DNA of 64,000 bases from Clostridium sp. D53t1_180928_C8 (GCF_015667795.1 NZ_JADPEL010000010.1:61914-125913), one strand, 5' to 3'. Positions 46,093 to 55,920 are shown, counted from the first letter of the stretch. The notes: generated by a model from the sequence alone, not told the origin. Numbers and translations: made by a program.

Positions 46093-48000
46093 TTAAACCT
46101 TAACAATATTTTTAAAGCTCCTAATAGATATAATTGCACTAACTATAAATATACAAGTTGATACTACTACACTTACAAGAAAGGTTCCATTTAAGTTTTC
46201 TGATATGAATTTTCCTAAAACCTGTATTGCAAAAAAACTATGAATTAGTCCTATAGATAATGGAAGTATATAAAATAATGATACTTCTTTTCTTATTGCT
46301 TTTCCTAAATCTTTTTTTGATGCTCCTATATTTTTTAAAATTTTATATTTATCCTTGTCCTCTGTAGCATCACTATATACCTTTATATAAATAATACTAG
46401 CTTCTGCAAGAACAAATACTAAAAATAAAAATGCTCCGATTGCATAAACAAGCTTTAACCATTCTACATTTTTAGTTTTATAAATACCAACTTGTAAATC
46501 CACATTATTTTCTATATATGGTTGCAATCCTTTAGATAATTTATCAATAACTTCTTCATTTAAAAATTCTTTATCATCGCTTATCTTAATTCCATAAAAA
46601 TTAACAATTTGTCCTTTACTTTTAAGGCTTTCGTATTCATCATTATTAACAACAACTGTTGGATAATTAATTAATGAACCTAAAACCTTAAATCTTATAT
46701 CACCTTCACTAATTATAAATGTTTTATCACCAATAGTTGCTTCATTTTCCTTAATCAGACTTGCTAATGTTCCTGGTCTTTGAATATAAATAGCATTATT
46801 TCCTTCAACCATTTCTTTATTAACCTTTTCTAAATCTTTTTTATATCCATTAGCTTTTAAAATATCAGTAAACTTATCATAATTTATCACTATATAATCT
46901 TGCTTTTTATATTCTTCAACATTTTTCAATGTATTTTTAACTATTAATACATCAGTATTTAAGTCAAATTTCTTTTTCCCTACTACTTTAGTAATTTCTT
47001 CGCATATTTTTTCATTATTTATTTCATTGTTAGAAGAAAAAGACATTGAAAATAATTGATCATTTTGCTCGCTCATTGAATAAAGCTTTCTCATTGATAC
47101 TGATGTACCTAAAACAGTAACTGTACATGCTGTTAAAATTCCAATTGTGGCATAAGTAGTATAATTTTTCTTTATTCTATAAGCTAAACTATTAATAGTT
47201 ATTATATTCTCGCCTTTATATAATGTCTTTTTATTATTAATTAAAAATCTAAGAATTACTGGAATAGCTGCATAAAACAACCCATAAGTACCTATACAAA
47301 CTAAAATTAAAGTTTGAAAAGCATTAGTTTTAGAACTAAATACTAAGTAATATCCATATACAATACAACATGTAGATAATATTGCAATAATATAAGTAAA
47401 TACAGTTATTTTAGGCATTTTTTCTGTTTTTCTACTATCATTTAAAAGCTCAATTACCTTACTTCTTGCAATACTAATAAAACCTTTAATACTCATTAAT
47501 AAAAATATAGCCATAAATATTAAAAATGTACTTACTATTGAGTTAGCTGTAATAGCAAATTTTACATCAACATTAAATCCCGCAACTGCAAAAACTATCA
47601 TTTGAAAAAACTTAGAAAATAATACCCCAATCCCAATTCCAATTACACTAGCAGATATACCAATAAACATCATTTCTGAAAAATATATTTTACCTATAGT
47701 TTTTAAAGCAACTCCCATAAAGGTAAAAAGACCTATTTCCTTTTTTCTATTTTTTAAGAATACATTCGATGTATACCATATAAAAAAAAGCATAAATACA
47801 CCTAAAATTACGCTTATTATTTGTAATATCATTTTTGTATAATGTGAATTTGCTTCTCCTAAAATTTTAAGAGCTTCTCCATCCATAAGTATTAAAAAAT
47901 TACTTAAAATAATTACTGAAAATATCATTGACATAAAAAACATTGTATATGTCTTTATATTATTTTTAAAATTATTAAAAGCCATGGAAAATACATTCAT
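46093..48000 (-). CDS. BceB-type ABC transporter permease (FtsX family)
   Basis: A 635-residue membrane protein with 10 helices in the BceB/VraG layout: one helix, three helices (about 55-180), four helices around 200-310, a large extracytoplasmic domain of about 200 residues (about 310-510) and two or three C-terminal FtsX helices. The large external domain is where such transporters bind lipid II-targeting peptide antibiotics such as bacitracin, and it also signals to the BceS kinase. The ATG overlaps the ATPase stop (TAATG), so the two subunits are coupled. The full RR-HK-ATPase-permease order is present. Confidence 0.92.
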   Translation of the reverse strand: MNVFSMAFNNFKNNIKTYTMFFMSMIFSVIILSNFLILMDGEALKILGEANSHYTKMILQIISVILGVFMLFFIWYTSNVFLKNRKKEIGLFTFMGVALKTIGKIYFSEMMFIGISASVIGIGIGVLFSKFFQMIVFAVAGFNVDVKFAITANSIVSTFLIFMAIFLLMSIKGFISIARSKVIELLNDSRKTEKMPKITVFTYIIAILSTCCIVYGYYLVFSSKTNAFQTLILVCIGTYGLFYAAIPVILRFLINNKKTLYKGENIITINSLAYRIKKNYTTYATIGILTACTVTVLGTSVSMRKLYSMSEQNDQLFSMSFSSNNEINNEKICEEITKVVGKKKFDLNTDVLIVKNTLKNVEEYKKQDYIVINYDKFTDILKANGYKKDLEKVNKEMVEGNNAIYIQRPGTLASLIKENEATIGDKTFIISEGDIRFKVLGSLINYPTVVVNNDEYESLKSKGQIVNFYGIKISDDKEFLNEEVIDKLSKGLQPYIENNVDLQVGIYKTKNVEWLKLVYAIGAFLFLVFVLAEASIIYIKVYSDATEDKDKYKILKNIGASKKDLGKAIRKEVSLFYILPLSIGLIHSFFAIQVLGKFISENLNGTFLVSVVVSTCIFIVSAIISIRSFKNIVKV

Positions 48001-48752
48001 TACTTAGCACCTCCTAAAGTTGCTAACAAATCAATTATTTTACCATAAAACACTTTTCTATCATGTCCTCTATTTAATTGACATCTTATTTCACCATCAC
48101 TAAGCATATAAACCTTTTTAGAATAGCTTGCACTAAATGCATCATGAGTAACCATTATTATAGTGGCTTTATTTTTATCATTTACCATTTTTAAACATTC
48201 CAATAAATCTATAGAAGACTTAGAATCTAAAGCTCCTGTTGGTTCATCTGCAAATATAACCTTTGGTTCTGTAATTAATGCCCTTGCAGCAGCACCTCTT
48301 TGCTTTTGTCCTCCTGATAATTCATAGGGATATTTTTTTAGGTGTTCATTAAGTCCAAAAATATTTGACGTTTTAATAACTTTTTCTTCTATTTCCTTAC
48401 TTCTTTTTCTACCTAAAGCTAATGGAAGTGCTATGTTATCCATTAATGTCATATTATCTAAAAGACTATAATCTTGAAATATAAAACCTATTTTTTCTTT
48501 TCTAATATTAGATAATTCTTTATTTTTCACCTTAGCAAGGTCTATTCCATCTAAAATTATTTCACCTTTAGTTGGGTTATCTAGAGTTGAGAGTAAATTT
48601 AAAAGAGTAGTTTTACCAGCTCCTGATGGTCCCATTATTGATAGAAATTCTCCTTCGTCAACTGATAAAGATATATTATTTAAAACTCTAGTCTTAAAGC
48701 CTTTAATTCCATAATCCTTTGATACATTATTTAATTTTAATATTTCATTCAT
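48000..48752 (-). CDS. BceA-type ABC transporter ATPase
   Basis: A 250-residue ATPase. Walker A is GPSGAGKTT (about 41-49), followed by Q-loop FIFQDYSLLD, the signature LSGGQKQR, Walker B VIFADEPTGALD and the switch His in VTHDAFSASYS. This is the LolD/MacB-like subgroup that pairs with FtsX-type permeases. It follows the kinase gene by 120 bp that hold an independent promoter region and the BceR-like operator at 48873-48886, so the transporter pair can be induced separately from the regulators. GGAGGAACCGATTA precedes the ATG. Confidence 0.95.
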   Translation of the reverse strand: MNEILKLNNVSKDYGIKGFKTRVLNNISLSVDEGEFLSIMGPSGAGKTTLLNLLSTLDNPTKGEIILDGIDLAKVKNKELSNIRKEKIGFIFQDYSLLDNMTLMDNIALPLALGRKRSKEIEEKVIKTSNIFGLNEHLKKYPYELSGGQKQRGAAARALITEPKVIFADEPTGALDSKSSIDLLECLKMVNDKNKATIIMVTHDAFSASYSKKVYMLSDGEIRCQLNRGHDRKVFYGKIIDLLATLGGAK

Positions 48753-48847
48753 TAATCGGTTCCTCCAAAATATAATTTCTAATTTACTGAACTGTTAATC
48801 AGCTTACAAATTAATTTTAGCGGTTTATAAAAAATTAATCCTTCACT

Positions 48848-48886
48848 TAACATTACAATTAAAGTTTTAATGTTACATTTTTGTAA
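48848..48886 (-). promoter_or_regulatory. BceR-type operator upstream of the ABC transporter genes
   Basis: TTACA-TTTT-TGTAA (48873-48886) exactly fits the TNACA-N4-TGTAA consensus I recall for BceR-like regulators. It overlaps the stop codon of the kinase gene, about 120 bp upstream of the ATPase start. A second, partly overlapping inverted repeat TAACATTA / TAATGTTA is at 48848-48855 / 48868-48875. Confidence 0.75.
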
Positions 48887-49898
48887 TAGTAGTGAAATCA
48901 GATATTTTATTAAACTTAATTTTAAACAAAGTATATTGATTTTTTACTGATTCCACCTCAAATGAACTTCCTAGTTTATCTAAAATCTTTTTAGAAAAAT
49001 AAAGTCCCATTCCTGTAGATTTATATATAGTGTTTCTTCCATTACTACCTGTAAATCCTTTGTTAAATACTCTTTCTATATCTTCCTGTACTATTCCAAT
49101 GCCGTTATCCCATATATTTAAACAAATATACTTATCACTTTCTTCACCATAAAATTTAATTTTTCCATTTTCTTTAGAATACTTTATTGCATTATTAATA
49201 ATCTGGTCTAAAACATATAAGATCCACTTTTTATCAGTAAAAATATAATGATTAAGATTCTCTAAGTTTATTTCCATATTATTTCTTATTAATATAAATG
49301 CATTGTTTTTTATAGCTTGCTTTATTAAATCTTGTAGTTTTATTTCTGAAATAAATATATCCTCAGCAGCTGCTGTTGCCCTACTTCCATACATAACTGA
49401 ATTAACTAAAAAATTAATTTTTTCAGTTTGATTCTTAATATCAGCACTAATTCCTTCATCATCAATACGTTCTAAAATCATAAATATAGCACTAATAGGC
49501 AACTTTATTTCATGAACCCATTTTGAAATGTACTCTTCCATATCTTTAATTTGTGTATTTTTCATATCTAATACTTCTGAATATTTATTTTCTTTTTTAT
49601 TAATTATATAAGTCATTATTTCTTCTTCTAACGACTCACCATCAATATCATTTATATTAATATCATTATCCTTTTCAATAACTTCATATACTTTACTAAA
49701 TCTTTCTTTCCAAAGTCTATACTTAATAAAAAAAGCCACAATATAAAGAATAATTAGAATTATATCCAAGTAATATATTTCTCCCATACTGCCCTTTAGT
49801 AAATTTAATACTAAAAAATATATATTAATAAAAAGTAAAATACTACAATTAAATAAAATACTTTTTATATTTTCTTTAATAAATCTTTTTAAATTCAT
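48873..49898 (-). CDS. BceS-type intramembrane-sensing histidine kinase
   Basis: A 341-residue kinase with two closely spaced helices (about 13-33 and 42-60) and almost no external loop, the intramembrane-sensing layout. The H-box is YISKWVHEIKLPISAI with H129, followed by an N box (INNAIKYSKENG) and G boxes (DNGIGI, STGMGLYFSKKI). Kinases of this type detect antibiotic through the cognate BceAB transporter rather than by themselves. The ATG overlaps the regulator stop by four bases (ATGA). Confidence 0.95.
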   Translation of the reverse strand: MNLKRFIKENIKSILFNCSILLFINIYFLVLNLLKGSMGEIYYLDIILIILYIVAFFIKYRLWKERFSKVYEVIEKDNDININDIDGESLEEEIMTYIINKKENKYSEVLDMKNTQIKDMEEYISKWVHEIKLPISAIFMILERIDDEGISADIKNQTEKINFLVNSVMYGSRATAAAEDIFISEIKLQDLIKQAIKNNAFILIRNNMEINLENLNHYIFTDKKWILYVLDQIINNAIKYSKENGKIKFYGEESDKYICLNIWDNGIGIVQEDIERVFNKGFTGSNGRNTIYKSTGMGLYFSKKILDKLGSSFEVESVKNQYTLFKIKFNKISDFTTITKM

Positions 49899-50566
49899 TG
49901 TATTAAATACCCTATTCCCTTTTTAGTTTTAATAATATCATCTAACCCTAATTCTTTTATTCTTCCTCTAAGCCTTGTAATATTAACAGTTAAAGTATTA
50001 TCATTAACAAACTCATCATCGTTCCATAAGCTCATCATAAGTTTTTCTCTAGATACTGCCTTTCCTTTATTTTTTATTAGTAATGATAATATTTTAATTT
50101 CATTTTTAGTAAGATCTATTTCCTGATCCTTATATCTAAAAATACATTTTTCAATATCTAAAACTGCATCATTATAATAAATTATCGAATCTGAGCTATT
50201 ATAATCATAGCTTCTACGTAATAAAGCATTAATTTTTGATATTAATACTTCTACAGAAAAAGGCTTTGTAATATAATCATCTCCACCGTTATTCATCCCC
50301 ATAATGATATCCATATTAGAATCCCTTGAAGATAAAAATATTATAGGCACCCTTGAAATCTCTCTTATCTTTTCACACCAATAAAACCCATCATAAAACG
50401 GTAAATTAACATCCATCAATACAAGACTTGGCTTTTTATCTATAAATTCCTTTACTATATTATTAAACTCATCTATTAACTCTACTTCAAACCCCCATTT
50501 TCCCAATGATAAAGCTAACTCTCCTGCAACATCTAAATCATCTTCAATTAACAATATTTTTTTCAA
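49895..50566 (-). CDS. BceR-type OmpR-family response regulator
   Basis: A 223-residue regulator. The receiver has phospho-acceptor D52 (LVLMDVNLPFYDG) and KPFS, and the winged helix has LTKNEIKILSLLIKNKGKAVSRE and NTLTVNITRLRGRIKELG. The frame can start at a GTG three codons upstream, but that codon lies within the GAGGTG Shine-Dalgarno, so the TTG at 50566 (MKKILLIEDD) is preferred. It should bind the TTACA-N4-TGTAA site before the ABC genes. Confidence 0.93.
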   Translation of the reverse strand: MKKILLIEDDLDVAGELALSLGKWGFEVELIDEFNNIVKEFIDKKPSLVLMDVNLPFYDGFYWCEKIREISRVPIIFLSSRDSNMDIIMGMNNGGDDYITKPFSVEVLISKINALLRRSYDYNSSDSIIYYNDAVLDIEKCIFRYKDQEIDLTKNEIKILSLLIKNKGKAVSREKLMMSLWNDDEFVNDNTLTVNITRLRGRIKELGLDDIIKTKKGIGYLIQ

Positions 50567-50744
50567 ACTTTTCACCTCTTATCATTATCTTAATTCTCTT
50601 ATTAAAATACTATCATAATTCTATCATTAAAAACATTTTAAAAAGCTTTACTCACTAAAGATACAATTATTATATACTTTTTAACTACACTCAAATACCT
50701 TATTAATATCACCAATAGTCCATATTTTTTTATAAAATTAATTA

Positions 50745-50790
50745 TAAACAAATAAAACTGAAGTAAAATTACTTCAGTTTTATTTGTTTA
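50745..50790. terminator. Perfect 22-bp hairpin, thi operon terminator
   Basis: Arms 50745-50766 and 50769-50790 are perfect reverse complements with a 2-nt centre, core AAAACTGAAGTAA. It lies 28 bp past the stop of the last thiamine gene, upstream of nothing in the other direction except the BceR gene's promoter region. T-rich arms on both strands. Confidence 0.85.
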
Positions 50791-50817
50791 TATTCTTATA
50801 AATTTACTAAACTTATA

Positions 50818-51363
50818 CTAATTATAAAATAGTGACATTACTGCAATTCCATTTGCCCCAGCTTCAATTACTTTCATATAGTTATCTGAATTTATTCCAC
50901 CTAAAGCAATTATATCACACTTAACACATTTTCTAAGTTCACTAATAAACTCCACACCTTTAGGCTCTAAGCCTTCTTTACACCTAGTTTCAAAAATATG
51001 TGAAGCAAGAAGGTATTTAGCTCCCTTACTATAGGCTAACCTTCCCTCTTCAATAGTATGAACAGATACCCCTACATTATAATCAACCCTTCCTAAAGAC
51101 ATAAAATCATTAAATGAAAGTTGAATTGTCTTTTCATTAACTTCATTAAAAATCTTAAGCTTTGAATTAATTATTATTTCTGTATTAGGTGCTAACTCCT
51201 TAACCTTATAATAAAGCTTTTTATATTCCTCATCATTTAAATCTTTTTCTCTAAGTATAATTTTTATATTATTATAATCTGCAACACTTTTTATTACCTC
51301 AAAGTACTTTTCTTCACTTGCTAAAGCTCTATTAGTTATAAAATAAATAGGAATGCTAATCAT
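50818..51363 (-). CDS. tenI: TenI-like thiazole tautomerase (ThiE superfamily)
   Basis: A 181-residue TIM-barrel protein of the ThiE/TenI superfamily. [38 protein letters not shown] matches TenI features: the HIFET His corresponds to the TenI catalytic His rather than a ThiE pattern. It ends [29 protein letters not shown]. At 181 residues it is shorter than a normal ThiE (about 210) and lacks the usual N-terminal pyrophosphate-binding QLR motif (here IILREKD). TenI aromatises the thiazole tautomer made by ThiG. The start overlaps the thiC stop by 8 bp. A true ThiE, ThiD and ThiM are not in the window. Confidence 0.75.
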   Translation of the reverse strand: MISIPIYFITNRALASEEKYFEVIKSVADYNNIKIILREKDLNDEEYKKLYYKVKELAPNTEIIINSKLKIFNEVNEKTIQLSFNDFMSLGRVDYNVGVSVHTIEEGRLAYSKGAKYLLASHIFETRCKEGLEPKGVEFISELRKCVKCDIIALGGINSDNYMKVIEAGANGIAVMSLFYN

Positions 51364-52660
51364 TGATTACTAACTCTTCGCCATTTAATATTTTCTTCAT
51401 AGTTCTCATTGAACACATCTTTCCACACATTGAGCAACTTTCTTCATCATGTGGCTTAGATTCTGCTCTATATCTTCTTGCCTTTTCTGGATCTATAGCT
51501 AAATCAAACATCTTTTCCCAATTAATATCAGCTCTAGCTTGACTCATTTCATTATCCCAATTTCTAGCTCCCTTAACTCCCTTTGCAATGTCTGCAGCAT
51601 GGGCGGCTATTTTAGATGCTATAATCCCTTCCCTCATATCTTGTAAATTAGGTAACCTTAAATGCTCTGCTGGAGTTACATAGCATAAAAAGTCAGCTCC
51701 ATAAGTTGCAGCAATAGCTCCACCAATTGCAGAAGTAATATGATCATATCCTGGTGCTACATCTGTAACTAATGGTCCTAAAACATAGAAAGGTGCTCCA
51801 TGACATAATCTCTTTTGCATAACCATATTAGCTTCAATTTCATTAAGTGCCATATGCCCGGGCCCCTCAATAATAACTTGTACATTCTTTTCCCAAGCTC
51901 TTTTTGTAAGTTCACCTAAAGTTATAAGTTCCTTAATTTGAGAGGCATCTGAAGCATCATTTATTGAACCTGGTCTTAATGCATCTCCTAAAGATAAGGT
52001 AATATCATATTTTACACAAATATCTAATAAATCATCATAATATTCAAAGAATGGATTTTCAGCATTATTCAACTCCATCCAAGCAAATAAAAGTGAGCCA
52101 CCTCTTGATACTACATTAGTTAATCTTTTATTTCTTTTTACTGTTTCAACAGCTTCTCTATTTAAACCAGCATGAATAGTTACAAAGTCAACTCCATCTT
52201 GCCCATGTTTTTCAACTACATCAAGAAATTCTTTTGCAGTTAGATCCTTTAAATCTTTATCATAATATCCTAAAGCATCATATATTGGAACTGTTCCAAG
52301 CATTGCAGTAGACATTTCTACTATAGTTTTTCTCATTTCTGCAGTTTTACCATAATTAGATAAATCCATTATAGCTTCTGCTTTCATTTCTAAAGCAGTT
52401 CTAACCTTATCTAATTCCTTTTCACAATCACAACAATCCTTTGATATACCTAAATTAACATTTATTTTAGTTCTTAGACCTTGTCCAACTCCTTCTGGAC
52501 TTAAAGTCTTATGGTTTTTATTAGCTGGAATTGCTACTTTTCCTTCTCCTACTAATGCTCTTATTTCCTCTACCGACTTACCTTCCTTAATAGCTACTAT
52601 TTTCATAGCTTCTGTTATAATTCCCTTTTTAGCTGCATCCATTTGTGTTGTATAATTCAT
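51356..52660 (-). CDS. thiC: Phosphomethylpyrimidine synthase ThiC
   Basis: A 434-residue radical-SAM-type enzyme that converts aminoimidazole ribotide to hydroxymethylpyrimidine phosphate. It has family phrases [63 protein letters not shown] and [21 protein letters not shown]. The C-terminal cluster motif is [10 protein letters not shown], with C-X2-C-X3-C spacing, one residue tighter than in E. coli, typical of the short form that lacks the N-terminal extension. The start ATG follows TTTAGGAGGAATAAAAA. It is fifth in the operon, 12 bp after thiH. Confidence 0.97.
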   Translation of the reverse strand: MNYTTQMDAAKKGIITEAMKIVAIKEGKSVEEIRALVGEGKVAIPANKNHKTLSPEGVGQGLRTKINVNLGISKDCCDCEKELDKVRTALEMKAEAIMDLSNYGKTAEMRKTIVEMSTAMLGTVPIYDALGYYDKDLKDLTAKEFLDVVEKHGQDGVDFVTIHAGLNREAVETVKRNKRLTNVVSRGGSLLFAWMELNNAENPFFEYYDDLLDICVKYDITLSLGDALRPGSINDASDASQIKELITLGELTKRAWEKNVQVIIEGPGHMALNEIEANMVMQKRLCHGAPFYVLGPLVTDVAPGYDHITSAIGGAIAATYGADFLCYVTPAEHLRLPNLQDMREGIIASKIAAHAADIAKGVKGARNWDNEMSQARADINWEKMFDLAIDPEKARRYRAESKPHDEESCSMCGKMCSMRTMKKILNGEELVIND

Positions 52661-52672
52661 TTTTTATTCCTC

Positions 52673-53776
52673 CTAAATTCTTTCCCAATCTTTTAATATC
52701 GGCTGATACCCAACTTCTTTTATCATAGTAATAATTTCTTGTACTGAACTTTCATCATTTATATCAAACTGTGCTGTACCCGCATCTTTAAGTGTATGTC
52801 CACCTACCTCAGTAGAAACTCCAGCACTCATTTTTGTAACACCAAAAGGTATTATATGTCTTCTCATATCTTCATTTTCTCTTGTAGAAATATTCATCCC
52901 ACACTGTGGTGCAAATAATCTATAGGCTAAAAGAATTTGAACCATTTGTTTATCATTAACACCTTTTATTTCTAATAACCCACCTTTACAAGGCCTTATT
53001 CTTGGTGGTGAATAAGTTATATCACACTGTGGATATTTTCTTCTTAAATAGTCTCCATGTAATGCTGTGAAAAATGCATCTTTTCTAAAATCAGCTAGTC
53101 CTAAAAGAGCTCCTATGCTTATACTCTTCATTCCAGCTATTGCTCCTCTTTCTGGACCATCTAATCTATATTTGTAATTTTTCTTTGGTCCTGCTAAATG
53201 AACTTCATCATATACCTTCTCATCATAAGTTTCTTGATATATAGTAAGCCCTTCTGCACCAGCATTAACTACTTCTTTATACTGCTCTACAGTCATAGGC
53301 CATACCTCTATAGTTATTGATGGAAAATATTTTTTTATTACATTAATTGCATCAACAATATAATCTAATGGTGAATGATCCTGACTTTCACCTGTTAATA
53401 GAATTAAGTGTCTACACCCTTCCTCTGCTATAGCTTCTGCCTCTTTTTTTATCTCTTCTATATTTAATTTTCTTCTATTAATAGAGTTTTCAATATTATA
53501 TCCGCAGTATTTGCACTTATTCACACAGTAATTTGAAATGTACATTGGAGTATATAGTAAAACAGTTCTACCAAAATACTGTAAACTTAATTGAACAGCC
53601 TTTGATGCCATTTCTTCTAAATGACTTGCTGCCTTAGGTGATAATAAATTTAATAAATCCTCATGACTTAAACTTCTCTCATTAATACTCCTTCTAATAT
53701 CATCATCTGTTACCTGTTCAAAGTAACTATCAAAATCAAAATCCCTATATCTTTCTATAACACTATAAAAACTCAA
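52673..53776 (-). CDS. thiH: 2-iminoacetate synthase ThiH
   Basis: A 367-residue radical SAM enzyme that cleaves tyrosine to dehydroglycine (2-iminoacetate) for thiazole formation. The cluster motif is YCVNKCKYCGY with C84, C88 and C91. GESQDHSPLDYI, IYQETYDEKVYDEVHLAGPKKNYKYRL and STRE near the C terminus are ThiH-specific. The best start is TTG 53776, eleven bases after GGAG. This anaerobic route (ThiH rather than the oxygen-using ThiO) fits a strict anaerobe. It is 15 bp after thiG. Confidence 0.96.
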   Translation of the reverse strand: MSFYSVIERYRDFDFDSYFEQVTDDDIRRSINERSLSHEDLLNLLSPKAASHLEEMASKAVQLSLQYFGRTVLLYTPMYISNYCVNKCKYCGYNIENSINRRKLNIEEIKKEAEAIAEEGCRHLILLTGESQDHSPLDYIVDAINVIKKYFPSITIEVWPMTVEQYKEVVNAGAEGLTIYQETYDEKVYDEVHLAGPKKNYKYRLDGPERGAIAGMKSISIGALLGLADFRKDAFFTALHGDYLRRKYPQCDITYSPPRIRPCKGGLLEIKGVNDKQMVQILLAYRLFAPQCGMNISTRENEDMRRHIIPFGVTKMSAGVSTEVGGHTLKDAGTAQFDINDESSVQEIITMIKEVGYQPILKDWERI

Positions 53777-53791
53777 AACTTAGTCATCTCC

Positions 53792-54559
53792 TTAATCTAA
53801 AAATCCTGTTAAAGGTGATGATGCATTTGCTTCTTTAGATACAGATCCAAACTTAGATAAATAAGCAAGTCTTCCTGCTTCAACCGCCATTGAAAATGCC
53901 TTTGCCATATTAGCTGGATTTTTAGATGATGCTATAGCTGTATTAACAAGACATGCTGCAGCTCCCATTTCCATAGCCTCCATAGCTTGTGACGGCTTTC
54001 CTATTCCAGCATCAACTATTATAGGAATATCTAATTCATCAATCATAATTTGAATAAGTTCTTTTGTTCTAATACCTCTATTACTTCCAATCGGTGCTCC
54101 AAGCGGCATAACAGCTGCAGCTCCAGCTTCTATAAGTCTTCTTCCTGCATAAAGGTCTGGACACATATAAGGTAATACAATAAAACCTTCATCTGCTAAT
54201 GTTTTAGTTGCCTTTATTGTTTCTTCATTATCAGGAAGTAAATATTTTGAATCACTAATAACTTCGATTTTTATCCAATTTCCACAACCTAGAGCCCTTG
54301 CTATTCTTGCTATTCTTACGGCTTCTTCTGCATTTCTAGCTCCTGATGTATTTGGAAGTAGAATTACATCCTTTGGTATATTAGAAAGAATATCTTCTTC
54401 CTTATGATCTAAATCAACCCTTCTTACCGCCAAAGTAATAACCTGTGATCCACTATTTTCTAATACATCTTTAATTAAAGCATTAGAAGGATATTTTCCT
54501 GTTCCAACAAATAGTCTATTATTTAGTTCAACTCCACCTATAACTAATTTATCACTCAT
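53792..54559 (-). CDS. thiG: Thiazole synthase ThiG
   Basis: A 255-residue TIM-barrel enzyme that joins deoxyxylulose phosphate, dehydroglycine and ThiS-thiocarboxylate into the thiazole ring. Diagnostic phrases are [87 protein letters not shown]. The length matches the family. The start ATG follows AGAGGGGAAGTAGAAA, and the gene begins 3 bp after thiF, so it is probably coupled. Confidence 0.97.
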   Translation of the reverse strand: MSDKLVIGGVELNNRLFVGTGKYPSNALIKDVLENSGSQVITLAVRRVDLDHKEEDILSNIPKDVILLPNTSGARNAEEAVRIARIARALGCGNWIKIEVISDSKYLLPDNEETIKATKTLADEGFIVLPYMCPDLYAGRRLIEAGAAAVMPLGAPIGSNRGIRTKELIQIMIDELDIPIIVDAGIGKPSQAMEAMEMGAAACLVNTAIASSKNPANMAKAFSMAVEAGRLAYLSKFGSVSKEANASSPLTGFLD

Positions 54560-54562
54560 TTT

Positions 54563-55369
54563 CTACTTCCCCTCTTCTCCTAAAATAATTCGTAGTGCAC
54601 AATTTGCCATATGATTTGCACAAATAGCTACCCTTGGTGCCATAAGCCCACTTCCTTCTTTGGCCTCATTTACACCATCTCCACATATATAAAATTTATT
54701 ATTTATTTTTCTTGTTATTATGTCATTTGAAGGATAATAACTTGCCATTCCTGATGATGCTATTAAAACCTTATCTCTCATCTCAGTAAGTACAATATTA
54801 CTTAATTCTGCTTTACATTCTGGATTATCAAAAGCTTCAAATATTATATCTACATCATTGAAAGTTTCTTTTATATTTTCTTTACTTAATTTTTTTATAA
54901 TTGGAATAACATCAATAAAAGGATTAACTTCTTCTAAAGTTCTTTTAAGTGCAGTGACCTTATAATCCCCAATATCTTTAATATAATATTGTTGCCTATT
55001 TAAGTTTGACGGCTCAACTATATCAAAATCTACAACTTTAATATTGATTACTCCAAGCCTAGCTAAAGATAATGCAATATTAGAACCTAATCCACCTGCC
55101 CCTGCTATTCCTATAGAAATATTTTTAACACTTTCATAAACCTTTGGTGTATGCCTAGCTACTAATAATGCTTCTAGCTCTTCCTTTTTAGGTATCTCTC
55201 CTCTTTTAATAAATGAAATACTATCTCCATCCTTAAGTAATTTATCTTCTTTTATTGGAAACCCATTTAAAATTATTATGTCTGCTTCTGGCTTAATTCC
55301 TTCTCTAAGCTTAAAACAAGAAATTCCTTCAAAAACTTCACTATACTGTTCATTAACCTTAATTCTCAC
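54563..55369 (-). CDS. thiF: ThiF family 2 adenylyltransferase with N-terminal ThiS-like domain
   Basis: A 268-residue protein. Residues 1-70 form a ubiquitin-like ThiS-type domain without a terminal Gly-Gly, followed by the E1-like ThiF domain with ISIGIAGAGGLGSNIALSLARLGV (nucleotide loop) and DIVEPSNLNRQQY. It activates the ThiS C terminus for sulphur transfer. It lacks the long C-terminal zinc/cysteine region of E. coli ThiF. The start is GTG 55369 with GGAGG six bases before it. It follows thiS by 27 bp. Confidence 0.93.
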   Translation of the reverse strand: MRIKVNEQYSEVFEGISCFKLREGIKPEADIIILNGFPIKEDKLLKDGDSISFIKRGEIPKKEELEALLVARHTPKVYESVKNISIGIAGAGGLGSNIALSLARLGVINIKVVDFDIVEPSNLNRQQYYIKDIGDYKVTALKRTLEEVNPFIDVIPIIKKLSKENIKETFNDVDIIFEAFDNPECKAELSNIVLTEMRDKVLIASSGMASYYPSNDIITRKINNKFYICGDGVNEAKEGSGLMAPRVAICANHMANCALRIILGEEGK

Positions 55370-55396
55370 ATTCTACCTCCTAACTCCTAACTGATT

Positions 55397-55591
55397 TTAT
55401 CCGCCTCCAACAAAAGAAATAACCTCTATAGTATCATCTTCATTTAAATTTACATTACTGAAATCTTCCTTAGAAACTATCACTCCATTAAGCTCAATTA
55501 CTACTCTATCTTTATTTACCTTTAATTTATCTAATAACTCTATTATGTTATTGATATTTTTAAAGTTTATTTCACTACCATTTACTTTCAC
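55397..55591 (-). CDS. thiS: Sulphur carrier protein ThiS
   Basis: A 64-residue ubiquitin-like carrier ending EVISFVGGG; the C-terminal Gly-Gly is adenylated by ThiF and thiocarboxylated. An ATG at 55606 gives five extra residues, but that ATG sits at the GGAGGTGAAG Shine-Dalgarno. The GTG at 55591 gives the usual start (MKVNGSEINF) and normal ThiS length, so I prefer it. It is first gene of thiSFGHC-tenI, behind the TPP riboswitch and its terminator. Confidence 0.92.
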   Translation of the reverse strand: MKVNGSEINFKNINNIIELLDKLKVNKDRVVIELNGVIVSKEDFSNVNLNEDDTIEVISFVGGG

Positions 55592-55647
55592 TACCTTCAC
55601 CTCCATCCATCTTCACCCCAGGGGCACGCTATATTTGTCGAACAAAA

Positions 55648-55677
55648 AAAAGCTGCACCAATAGCGGTACAGCTTTT
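55648..55677 (-). terminator. Riboswitch-controlled terminator before thiS
   Basis: Stem AAAAGCTG(T)ACC / GGT(G)CAGCTTTT read on the minus strand, followed by eight T. It lies between the TPP aptamer and thiS, so it is the likely expression platform: TPP binding would favour it and stop transcription. Confidence 0.88.
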
Positions 55678-55749
55678 AAACTCAAATATAAAATTTCTAA
55701 ATACACTTTATTTTGCAATAAAAATATATTTAATCTTACTTTATTTTAA

Positions 55750-55830
55750 CGCTTCCCTCCGCTGGTATTAACCATATCAGGTTCATAGGGTTAGGATTTC
55801 TCCCTCTCAGCCATAAGGCACCCCTAGCAT
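55750..55830 (-). ncRNA. TPP riboswitch (THI element)
   Basis: On the minus strand the conserved elements appear in order: GGGGTGCC, GGCTGAGAGGGAGAAATCC, CCTATGAACCTGAT and GGTTAATACCAGCG followed by GGAGGGAAG. This is the canonical THI box with CTGAGA and ACCTGA cores. It lies 159 bp upstream of thiS and is followed by a terminator. It controls the thiSFGHC-tenI operon by transcription attenuation. Confidence 0.97.
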
Positions 55831-55850
55831 TTTTATTCTCTTTTAACTTT

Positions 55851-55879
55851 ATTTTACTATTTAAGATATACTTTTTCAA
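55851..55879 (-). promoter_or_regulatory. Promoter of the thiamine operon leader
   Basis: On the minus strand: -35 TTGAAA (55874-55879), 17-bp spacer, -10 TAAAAT (55851-55856). The predicted start site is about 15 bp upstream of the TPP aptamer. Confidence 0.6.
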
Positions 55880-55920
55880 CATTTTTCCAAAATATTTTTG
55901 GATAAGCTTTAATTCCTTAC

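Noticed and set aside
50818-51363. Calling the last thiamine gene thiE
   Set aside because: TenI-type His and HIFET..C.EGL.P.GV pattern, short length and a missing ThiE pyrophosphate motif favour TenI.
55607-55632. CCCCTGGGG palindrome in the thiS leader as an additional regulator site
   Set aside because: It lies downstream of the riboswitch terminator next to the ribosome site and most likely only affects leader folding; too short to call.
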